Positions 44,932 to 52,404 of a DNA stretch of 64,000 nt are shown piece after piece; the stretch's first letter is position 1, and the number at the start of each line of letters is the position of its first letter. The DNA is from Aegicerativicinus sediminis (GTDB lineage: Bacteria > Bacteroidota > Bacteroidia > Flavobacteriales > Flavobacteriaceae). The notes under the pieces were generated by a model. It worked only from the letters and a program-made list of their open reading frames with translations. It searched no databases and was not told the DNA's origin. The stretch is from the NCBI RefSeq assembly GCF_015476115.1, contig NZ_CP064295.1:3900001-3964000 (forward strand), given 5' to 3'. A program made the translations under genes and the position numbers.

Positions 44932-46665
44932 TTGGAGCATTTCATTGTTTCGGCTAGAAAATATAGACCTCAAACATTTAAAGATGTTGTGGGGCAATCG
45001 GCCATTACAAACACTCTTTTAAATGCCATTGAAAATAATCATTTGGCGCAGGCCCTATTGTTTACAGGCCCTCGTGGTGTAGGTAAAACTACCTGTGCTA
45101 GAATTTTGGCCAAAATGATTAACATGGATGGCGATACCAAGGATGATGAAGATTTTGCTTTTAACATTTTTGAATTGGATGCCGCTTCGAACAATTCAGT
45201 TGATGATATTAGAAATCTAACCGATCAAGTTAGGATACCTCCTCAGGTGGGCAAATATAAAGTCTATATCATTGATGAAGTTCATATGCTCTCTTCCTCT
45301 GCTTTCAATGCCTTTCTGAAAACGTTAGAAGAGCCTCCAAAACATTGCATTTTTATACTTGCAACAACGGAAAAACATAAAATAATACCTACTATTCTTA
45401 GTAGATGTCAAATTTTTGATTTTAAGCGTATAACGGTAAAAGATGCAAAGGAGTATCTAAAGTATATTGCAGAAGAACAGGGTGTAACAGCTGAGGATGA
45501 TGCCCTTCATATTATAGCCCAAAAAGCTGATGGAGCCATGCGAGATGCCTTGTCAATTTTTGATAGGGTAGTTAGTTTCTCTGGGAAAAATTTAACGAGG
45601 CAGGCCGTCACGGAAAACCTAAACGTTTTAGATTATGAAACGTTTCTCAGAAGTACGGACCTAATTTTAGAAAATGATATTCCTGGTCTCTTAATGTTGT
45701 TTAATGATACACTGTCCAAAGGATTTGATGGACAAAATTATATCGTCGGATTAGCTTCACACTTCAGGGATTTAATGGTTTGCAAAAATCCTGAAACAAT
45801 TGCTTTATTAGAGGTTGGCGAAAACATTGCAGAAAAATATCAATTGCAAAGTCATAAAACTTCTATGGAATTCTTGATAAGAGCAATTGAAATTGCCAAT
45901 GAATGTGACCTAAACTATAAAGGCAGTAAAAATCCTCGTCTTCTGGTTGAATTAAGCCTTATGCAATTAGCCTCCATTACGTTTAATGGAGAAAAAAAAA
46001 ATAATAGACATTACATAATTCCTGCCTCATATTTCAAAAATAAGGGTATCAAAGCCATTCCGGTTAACAAACCTGCTACTGCTGCCGTTGAAAGGATAAC
46101 CATTGAAAATAACCAACTAAACGAACCTACTGAAGAACTTTCAAAAGTAGAAGAACCTCAGCCAGAACCTGAAAAAAAAGAAATCGTTATTGATATAAGC
46201 AGCACGAAACAAACTTCAGGGTTATCATTGTCTAGCATACGGAAAAAAAGAGAACATCTAATTCGACAAATGGATGTGGTGGTGGATGAATCGGAATTAC
46301 CTAGAGAGGCTGTTACTGAAGATCAGCTTCTGGAAGTTTGGAATACTTATGCGTCCAAAATGGAAAATAAAGGTAAAAAGTTGTTGGCTTCTACCCTTTT
46401 AATGGATCAACCTCAATTGAGAGGTACTGTGATTCACTTAACCTTTCCAAATGAGACCTTAAAAATTGAATTGGAAAGAGAACAACTCCCCCTTCTTGCA
46501 CACCTTAGGAAAAAATTAAAAAATTACGATCTTAATATCAAGATAACTGTAAAGGAAGACAAGGAGAAAAAATATGCTTTTACTGCCCGGGAGAAGTATG
46601 AAAAATTAAAGGAGAAAAATCCGAATATAGAATTACTAAGAAAAACCTTTGGCCTTGACCTCTAA
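44932..46665 (+). CDS. dnaX: DNA polymerase III subunit gamma/tau
   Basis: Clamp-loader ATPase, 577 residues from TTG 44932 (MEHFIVSARKYRPQTFKDVV, the standard flavobacterial opening). An in-frame TTG at 44902 would lie within the -7 box. Walker A GPRGVGKT (46-53), the sensor/Walker B region YIIDEVHMLS and the arginine-finger segment ILSRC are present. The four-cysteine zinc module found in E. coli DnaX between Walker A and ELDAASN is missing here; the acidic MDGDTKDDEDF replaces it. The C-terminal third (about 370-577) is tau-like. It is divergent from rnpB. Confidence 0.94.
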   Translation: MEHFIVSARKYRPQTFKDVVGQSAITNTLLNAIENNHLAQALLFTGPRGVGKTTCARILAKMINMDGDTKDDEDFAFNIFELDAASNNSVDDIRNLTDQVRIPPQVGKYKVYIIDEVHMLSSSAFNAFLKTLEEPPKHCIFILATTEKHKIIPTILSRCQIFDFKRITVKDAKEYLKYIAEEQGVTAEDDALHIIAQKADGAMRDALSIFDRVVSFSGKNLTRQAVTENLNVLDYETFLRSTDLILENDIPGLLMLFNDTLSKGFDGQNYIVGLASHFRDLMVCKNPETIALLEVGENIAEKYQLQSHKTSMEFLIRAIEIANECDLNYKGSKNPRLLVELSLMQLASITFNGEKKNNRHYIIPASYFKNKGIKAIPVNKPATAAVERITIENNQLNEPTEELSKVEEPQPEPEKKEIVIDISSTKQTSGLSLSSIRKKREHLIRQMDVVVDESELPREAVTEDQLLEVWNTYASKMENKGKKLLASTLLMDQPQLRGTVIHLTFPNETLKIELEREQLPLLAHLRKKLKNYDLNIKITVKEDKEKKYAFTAREKYEKLKEKNPNIELLRKTFGLDL

Positions 46666-47218
46666 TACAAAACGCTCATCAATTTATGTTATCGTAATTT
46701 CTGCGATTTGCTTTTCTGTTATTTTTAATTCATTGGATAAAGTAAAAACATCTTATATAAAAGATCCTGAAACCTTAATTCGGAAATCATTTACAAAAAT
46801 TGAAAAACCCATTTACGAGCCTGAAAATTTAGTTGAGATTGAAAAGGACACCATCTTATCTAATGGATTTAACGTTAAGGTTAAAAACTTTACAGTGATG
46901 GAAAAATCCGAGGCGTTTAAAATACAGGAGACTAAGGAAATTTATAGAAGACCTTTTAATGCGGTCATAGACATTGAATTTGAAGGAGAACCGATATTTA
47001 AAACCGTCGTTGACAATTTTTATTTGAGAAATCTTAGTAATACCCAATCCTTATTCCTAGAACACGCCTGGTTGTATGAGGAGGCAATTGATAGCGATAC
47101 TGTAACTTTAGCCTTGAGTTGTCTAGAATTAAGAGCTGTTGAACGTTACAATATATATTTACAAATCAATAAAGAAGGAAAATTACTCAAGGTAACTTCC
47201 GATAGAAAATTTTCTTAA
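46649..47218 (+). CDS. Hypothetical membrane-anchored protein
   Basis: A 189-residue protein that starts at TTG 46649 (or TTG 46655), inside the end of dnaX. It has one N-terminal transmembrane helix (about 11-27, IYVIVISAICFSVIF) and a predicted periplasmic, beta-rich domain with the acidic motif DPETLIRKSF. I recognise no family. It abuts miaE, which begins 1 nt after its stop, and overlaps dnaX by 17 bp, so the three genes form one transcript. Confidence 0.7.
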   Translation: MALTSNTKRSSIYVIVISAICFSVIFNSLDKVKTSYIKDPETLIRKSFTKIEKPIYEPENLVEIEKDTILSNGFNVKVKNFTVMEKSEAFKIQETKEIYRRPFNAVIDIEFEGEPIFKTVVDNFYLRNLSNTQSLFLEHAWLYEEAIDSDTVTLALSCLELRAVERYNIYLQINKEGKLLKVTSDRKFS

Positions 47219-47219
47219 C

Positions 47220-47801
47220 ATGTTAGGCTTAAAACTTCCCACAGATCCGCGTTGGGTGAATATTGTAGAAAAAAATATTGAAGATATCTTAACCGATCAT
47301 GCGTGGTGCGAGCAAAAAGCGGCCAGCACGGCCATTTCTTTGATTGTTACATTTCCTGAATACAATGAGCTAGTTCAAGAGATGACGGCATTGGTTAAAG
47401 AAGAAATTAGCCATTTTAAATTAGTACATGATAAAATTGTTGAAAGAGATTTAATTTTAGGTAGGGAAAGACGCGATGATTATGTTATTGAATTGATGAA
47501 ATTCTTTCCTAAAGGAGGCTCACGCAGTACCCAATTAGTGCATCGTTTACTGTATGCTGCTCTCATCGAGGCCAGAAGTTGTGAGAGGTTCCTTTTACTT
47601 TCCAAAGAATTACAAGACCCAGAGCTAGCAGAATTTTATAGGAAATTAATGGTTAGTGAAGCAAACCATTATACTATGTTCTTAGGCTTTGCTCGCCAAT
47701 ATGGAGATAAAGAGGAAGTAAATAAAAAATGGGATGAACTTTTGAAGTATGAAGCCGAAATTATGTCTCAATTAGGCAAAACTTCACAAGTACATGGATA
47801 A
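47220..47801 (+). CDS. miaE: tRNA-(2-methylthio-N6-isopentenyl-A37) hydroxylase MiaE
   Basis: A 193-residue ferritin-like di-iron monooxygenase that hydroxylates the isopentenyl group on A37 of certain tRNAs. Iron-ligand helices are visible: KEEISHF (about 61-67), IEARSCERF (about 117-125) and SEANHYTMFLGFA (about 142-154). The opening DPRWVNIVEKNIEDILTDHA fits the family. It requires ms2i6A made by MiaA and MiaB elsewhere. Located just after the 46649 gene. Confidence 0.92.
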   Translation: MLGLKLPTDPRWVNIVEKNIEDILTDHAWCEQKAASTAISLIVTFPEYNELVQEMTALVKEEISHFKLVHDKIVERDLILGRERRDDYVIELMKFFPKGGSRSTQLVHRLLYAALIEARSCERFLLLSKELQDPELAEFYRKLMVSEANHYTMFLGFARQYGDKEEVNKKWDELLKYEAEIMSQLGKTSQVHG

Positions 47802-47827
47802 AAAAACCCCAACATAAACTGTTGGGG
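47800..47827 (-). terminator. Terminator of the outer-membrane barrel gene
   Basis: Stem CCCCAACA / TGTTGGGG (47807-47814 with 47820-47827), followed by a seven-T run on the minus strand. No T tract follows on the plus side, so it does not clearly stop miaE. Confidence 0.75.
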
Positions 47828-47859
47828 CGCCTGTAATAGTTGAATTAATTTATGATCCA

Positions 47860-48387
47860 TTAAAGTTTCAATCCGAAACCTAGTTGGATATTATTGTTTT
47901 TGGCTTCGAAATCTGGATTTTCATCCAAAATATCAGACAAGCCAAGTGAATAGCGAGCATCTAAAAATAACATCTCGGTTATCATAACCTCAATTCCACC
48001 AACTCCTGAAAAGTTGAAGTCTTTAATTCCATCTTCATGTTTCCAAACCTTGGTCCCGATTTGTGGCCCAACACCAATTTTAAAACTGTTACCAATAGCA
48101 AAACGAAGCATAACTGGTAATTGAATATAATCCAATCTTAATTCTTTTTCCTTAGCACCCTCTGCAGAGAATTGTAATTCTACAAACAAAGAAACGACAT
48201 CAGAGAAATTATGGTCCATAAAACCTCCAAAAACAAAACCGTTTCTTACAGTTGGGTCTTCACCTAAACTTGGTTTAAAATCTAAATTTGAAATGTTGAT
48301 ACCCGCTCTGGCACCCCACAATGTCTCTTGCGAAAAGGATAGTGTTGTAAATAACACCATCAGCATAGTAGTAGTAAGTAATTTCAT
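47860..48387 (-). CDS. Outer-membrane beta-barrel porin-family protein
   Basis: A 175-residue protein with signal peptide (1-19, ending LSFSQ) and alternating amphipathic strands. GARAGINISNLDF near the N-terminus and the terminal NNIQLGFGLKL with its aromatic/hydrophobic end fit the small eight-stranded OMP_b-brl_2 family. The role is unknown. It is in line with ppx, ppk1 and sixA, 93 bp beyond the ppx stop, but a separate transcript cannot be excluded. Confidence 0.85.
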   Translation of the reverse strand: MKLLTTTMLMVLFTTLSFSQETLWGARAGINISNLDFKPSLGEDPTVRNGFVFGGFMDHNFSDVVSLFVELQFSAEGAKEKELRLDYIQLPVMLRFAIGNSFKIGVGPQIGTKVWKHEDGIKDFNFSGVGGIEVMITEMLFLDARYSLGLSDILDENPDFEAKNNNIQLGFGLKL

Positions 48388-48480
48388 AATAGTTCGATTT
48401 GAGATTTCGAATATACTTTGATTTCAACTAAGCCCTATAATTTTTAGATGTCTAACAACAAAAACAAGACAAACGGTGCT

Positions 48481-49389
48481 TTAATCCAGTTCTTGACTGC
48501 TTACAGTGTTGAAATACATGCTTTTAACGATACCGTCAGACAATCCTATTTTAGGCACATAAATATCTTTCGCCCCACTCCATTTCATCGAGGATAAATA
48601 AATTCTTGTGGCTGGAATAATTACGTCTGCCCTATCTTGATTTAAATCTAATTCCGTAATTCGTTCATCATAGGTATAATTCTGAAGATCGTTATAAAAC
48701 GAAGTCAGCCAAAAATAAGTTAAAGGTCTACCCATTTTTTTACCAGATAATTTGAAAATCTTGTTAATGTTTCCGCCAGACCCAATTAGGTCAACTTTCT
48801 CAAATTCTTCTGTATTTGTTTTAATCCAAATTTCTAATTCCTTCCAAAGGGCATTGGGAACCATGTCATTTAATAATCGAACAGTTCCTACTTTAAAAGA
48901 TTTAGAAGCAACAGTAATTCCTCCATGGATTACGGAAAATTCTGTGCTACCACCTCCAACATCAACATAAAGATATGTTTTATCTTCAATTAAATAACTC
49001 TTCAAATCAGTCGCGGCTATAATTGCAGCCTCTACCTCACCATCTATTACATCAATTGTAATTCCAGATTTTTGTCGAACCGCCTTCACAACCTCAATGC
49101 CATTAGTTGACTCCCTCATAGCTGAAGTAGCACATGCTTTATACCGCTGTACTTTATGTGACTTCATCAATAATTTAAAGGCCAACATGGTATCTACCAT
49201 CCGTTGTTTATTAGATTCAGAAATAGTATGATCAATAAAAACATCCGAACCTAAACGAATAGGAACACGAACCAAAGAAGTTTTTCTAAATATGGTAGGC
49301 TTGTTTTCCTGTTCAATAATATCTGCAACCAAAAGTCTAACTGCATTTGAACCTATATCGATGGCAGCATATTTCTTAAACTTAAGCAT
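48481..49389 (-). CDS. Ppx/GppA family exopolyphosphatase
   Basis: A 302-residue ASKHA-fold phosphatase. The P-loops are IDIGSNAVRLLVADI (about 6-20) and VDVGGGSTEFSVI (about 141-153), and the acidic residue in DGEVEAAIIA is typical of Ppx. It is shorter than E. coli Ppx (513), with only the catalytic domains. It probably degrades polyphosphate or hydrolyses pppGpp. Its ATG is one base from the ppk1 stop, so the synthetic and degradative genes are co-expressed. Confidence 0.91.
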   Translation of the reverse strand: MLKFKKYAAIDIGSNAVRLLVADIIEQENKPTIFRKTSLVRVPIRLGSDVFIDHTISESNKQRMVDTMLAFKLLMKSHKVQRYKACATSAMRESTNGIEVVKAVRQKSGITIDVIDGEVEAAIIAATDLKSYLIEDKTYLYVDVGGGSTEFSVIHGGITVASKSFKVGTVRLLNDMVPNALWKELEIWIKTNTEEFEKVDLIGSGGNINKIFKLSGKKMGRPLTYFWLTSFYNDLQNYTYDERITELDLNQDRADVIIPATRIYLSSMKWSGAKDIYVPKIGLSDGIVKSMYFNTVSSQELD

Positions 49390-49390
49390 A

Positions 49391-51445
49391 CTATGAATTC
49401 AATTTATCTAAGTAATAGGTATAGGTTTCAAATTGGGCACGTACTCTTGCTAGGCCATTTTTTTTGTATTGGTTATTCTGCACCCTATTTATAATTCGTG
49501 CCTTAACATTGTCTCTCCAACAAATATTGTATACGTCTAGCAGTTCCTTTTTAATATCCTCATCGTAAATAGGACATGTAACCTCTACCCTATTTTCAAT
49601 ATTTCTTGTCATCCAATCTGCCGATGAAATAAATACTTTTGCATCATCTCCATTACAGAATATAAATAGACGGGTATGTTCCAAAAATTTATCTACTATA
49701 CTGATAATTTCAATATTCTCGCTCATTCCTTTAACACCTGGAACCAAACAACAAATCCCTCTGACAATCATTTGAATTTTAACCCCAGCCCTACTTGCCT
49801 CATAAAGTTTATCTATAATGGCATAATTAGAAATGCTATTCATTTTAAGTTTTATGTAGGCAGGAATTCCTTTTTTCGCATTGGCAATTTCCCGATCTAT
49901 TAAACTAAAGAATTTAGATTTGGTATAATGCGGTGACGCAATAAGATGTTTGAAAGTGTATGGACGATAGTTAATCTCAAGAAATTCAAAAATTGTATTT
50001 GCATCCTTTAAAATCTGTTGGTTGGCTGTAAAAAGGGTAAAGTCTGTATAAATTTTGGCTGTGGATTCATTAAAATTTCCTGTACTTATAAATCCATACT
50101 TTTTCAATTTGTCATCTTCTTCCCTTTCTATAACACATATCTTCGCATGTACTTTAAGGCCTTTTATACCAAACATTAAATTGATGCCGTCTAGTTTCAT
50201 CTGCTCAGCATAATCAATATTTGCTTGCTCATCAAATCTTGCCTGTAATTCAATTGAAACAGTAACTTGTTTACCATTTTTTGCTGCATTAATTAATGAA
50301 CTGGCAACATGCGAAATTTGGGCAAGTCTATAAATAGTAATCTTAATGGATTTTACTTTTGGATCTAAAGCTGCCTGTCTCAAAAATTTCACAACATATG
50401 AAAAGGTGTGGTATGGGGTATACTGCAAAAAATCCTTCTTTGCAATATTATTAAATATATTCTCTTCCAAACTTAAACCTATAACAGGAAGCGGGCGAAT
50501 TTTTTCATACATGAGATCGGTTCTGCCAAGTGAAGGAAAATCCATATAGTCCCTTCTATTATGGTATCTTCCACCCGGAATAATACTATCGCCACTATCA
50601 ATTCCCATTTTAGACATTAAATAATGAAGGGTTTCCTTATCGATCATCTTATCATAGACAAACCTCACAGGTTCACCTATTTGTCGATGTTTTACACTTT
50701 CTGAAATTTTATCGATAAAACTTTTACTCAGATCACTATCAAAATCAAGTTCACCATCACGAGTAATCTTTATCATGTGTGCACAAATACTTGAATACTC
50801 GAAGATGCTAAAGATATCATCTAAACAATACCTAATTAAATCATCTAAGATTATAATGTAGTGACATTCTCCTTTCTTAGGCAGCACAACAAAACGCTCA
50901 ATGGTCTTAGGTATTTCAATTAAGGCAAATTGGTTAGCACCCGTTACCAATTTCATTTTTACGGCCAGGTAAGCCGCACTATCCTTTAAATTTGGCAAAT
51001 CGACGTCATCATTTAAAATAATGGTCATCAAGGCCGGACTTACTTGTTGTATAAAATAATCCTTAATAAAGCCTCTTTGTGCAGGATCTATTAAGTTTTC
51101 ATTTATAATATGAATATTATGGTATTTAAGCCTTTTAAAAATATTACTAAGAATATCTAAGCTTTCAGTTTGCTGCTTTATAACTACTTGAGTAATAATC
51201 TCAAGGAGCTCACTTGCTTTGACACCTCCAAGTTCAGATTTACCTGCTTTACCGGCTTCATCTATTCTCTTAACGGTAGCATATCTAACTTTGAAAAATT
51301 CATCCAGATTATTGGAAAAAATACCTAAAAACCTAAGGCGCTCAATTAAAGGAACCGTTTCATCTTCAGCTTCTTGCAAGACTCTTGCATTAAATTGAAG
51401 CCAACTTAATTCACGGTTTATGTAAATATTCTTGGTGGTATTCAT
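49391..51445 (-). CDS. ppk1: Polyphosphate kinase 1
   Basis: A 684-residue Ppk1 that polymerises ATP gamma-phosphate into polyphosphate. N-terminal INRELSWLQFNARVLQEA is diagnostic. The catalytic histidine lies in GLKVHAKICVIER (about 424-436), with GFISTGNFNESTAKIYTDF (about 445-463) following. The second phospholipase-D-like half has IFCNGDDAKVFISSADWMTRN. It is followed directly by ppx. Upstream, its likely -7 box (51463-51470) sits between the arms of an inverted repeat. Confidence 0.95.
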   Translation of the reverse strand: MNTTKNIYINRELSWLQFNARVLQEAEDETVPLIERLRFLGIFSNNLDEFFKVRYATVKRIDEAGKAGKSELGGVKASELLEIITQVVIKQQTESLDILSNIFKRLKYHNIHIINENLIDPAQRGFIKDYFIQQVSPALMTIILNDDVDLPNLKDSAAYLAVKMKLVTGANQFALIEIPKTIERFVVLPKKGECHYIIILDDLIRYCLDDIFSIFEYSSICAHMIKITRDGELDFDSDLSKSFIDKISESVKHRQIGEPVRFVYDKMIDKETLHYLMSKMGIDSGDSIIPGGRYHNRRDYMDFPSLGRTDLMYEKIRPLPVIGLSLEENIFNNIAKKDFLQYTPYHTFSYVVKFLRQAALDPKVKSIKITIYRLAQISHVASSLINAAKNGKQVTVSIELQARFDEQANIDYAEQMKLDGINLMFGIKGLKVHAKICVIEREEDDKLKKYGFISTGNFNESTAKIYTDFTLFTANQQILKDANTIFEFLEINYRPYTFKHLIASPHYTKSKFFSLIDREIANAKKGIPAYIKLKMNSISNYAIIDKLYEASRAGVKIQMIVRGICCLVPGVKGMSENIEIISIVDKFLEHTRLFIFCNGDDAKVFISSADWMTRNIENRVEVTCPIYDEDIKKELLDVYNICWRDNVKARIINRVQNNQYKKNGLARVRAQFETYTYYLDKLNS

Positions 51446-51447
51446 AT

Positions 51448-51485
51448 ACGGCGTATGTGCTACAAATATATTTTATTTACGCCGT
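51448..51485 (-). promoter_or_regulatory. Inverted repeat framing the ppk1 -7 box
   Basis: Perfect 8-bp arms ACGGCGTA (51448-51455) and TACGCCGT (51478-51485) are separated by 22 bp. Between them the minus strand reads TATATTTG (51463-51470), a TAnnTTTG -7 box. The arm centres are 30 bp apart, about three helical turns. Likely an operator for ppk1-ppx; the regulator is unknown. Confidence 0.5.
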
Positions 51486-51525
51486 TTATCTTAGTTAAAC
51501 TGAACTTGGCTTAATACTATCCCTA

Positions 51526-52011
51526 TTATTTTAGATCCTTAGGTTTAAGAAGTAGGTTGGTCGAACCCTTAGAAATATTTTCCCAAGTATCTATATCAAA
51601 ATGGATTTTCGCCAAACCAGAGGTTGGGAAATTTCCTATATATTGTGATCCCAGGGAATTAACCAAATTTGTCAACGCAAAATTATGCCCAAAAATCATA
51701 GCAGATTCAATTTTGTTGTCCATTGATTTGATAAATCCTAAAATATTTTCACCACTAAAATCATAAAGTTTGTGATCTACCGTAACCTCTTCAATGCCCA
51801 CACCTAGGGTATCCATAAAGATTTTACAAGTAGAAAAAGCCCTATTCGCAGGGCTCGAAAATACCCTTTCTGGCATAAAATCCTCTTCTTTAAAGCGTTG
51901 AGACACCAATTTTGCATCATTTACACCCCTACCCTTCAAAGGGCGCTTAATGTCAGTAACATCGTGCTCCCACGACGATTTAGCATGTCTTACAAGTACC
52001 AATATTTTCAT
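51526..52011 (-). CDS. SixA-type histidine phosphatase
   Basis: A 161-residue phosphoglycerate-mutase-like protein. N-terminal LVLVRHAKSSWEH carries the RH phosphate pocket, DIKRPLKGRG and the SSPANRAFSTCKI segment follow, and the second histidine is in MIFGHNFALT. The ATG at 52011 is preferred over TTG 52032. It lies upstream of ppk1, in line with it. SixA removes phosphate from histidine phosphotransfer domains in E. coli; the partner here is unknown. Confidence 0.88.
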   Translation of the reverse strand: MKILVLVRHAKSSWEHDVTDIKRPLKGRGVNDAKLVSQRFKEEDFMPERVFSSPANRAFSTCKIFMDTLGVGIEEVTVDHKLYDFSGENILGFIKSMDNKIESAMIFGHNFALTNLVNSLGSQYIGNFPTSGLAKIHFDIDTWENISKGSTNLLLKPKDLK

Positions 52012-52170
52012 GTTAGATTCGTTTAAATGCAAATTTTATCGATAAAATGTTGGAAATCTCCGTTTTAACGATTATTTTCGTCCCTTCAACATTTATTTTT
52101 GTTAAACCAATTGGTTATGAGTTGCTTTGCTATATAAAATTAATGTAAATGACCCCAAATCACAAGCATA

Positions 52171-52269
52171 TTAATCGATCCATTCTTGCATTGGTATCCA
52201 ATGCTCTTCCCTCCAAGCATATTCAAAGCGATTCACGTCCCAAGGGGCTTCAAAAACTTTGATATATGG
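52171..52269 (-). pseudogene. Short tryptophan-rich coding remnant
   Basis: A minus-strand frame of 32 codons between a stop (TGA) and TAA, with no usable start. It reads PYIKVFEAPWDVNRFEYAWR then EEHWIPMQEWID. Four tryptophans, two EE/EY pairs and a clean end look like the C-terminus of a real protein rather than random AT-rich sequence. I do not recognise the family. It could be the tail of a decayed gene or of a very short peptide using a non-ATG start. It lies 160 bp upstream of sixA on the same strand. Confidence 0.4.
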
Positions 52270-52330
52270 TCAAACAAATTTTAAATTTTTTTTTCGGTAA
52301 ACGAAATTAACTATTAATCAACAATTCTTT

Positions 52331-52386
52331 GTAGCGATTTACCTACTGATGTCGCTCCAGAGAAAACCCGGTAGCCCCGGCTAACA
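52331..52386 (+). promoter_or_regulatory. Structured leader ahead of the type B adhesin operon
   Basis: Stem AGCGA / TCGCT (52333-52337 with 52352-52356) is followed by a GC-rich hairpin CCGG-tagcc-CCGG (52368-52380), in an otherwise AT-rich leader 19 nt before the ATG at 52405. It matches no riboswitch I can name. The preceding 52270-52330 holds no perfect promoter. Confidence 0.35.
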
Positions 52387-52404
52387 AAACTAAAATTTTG
52401 GCTT

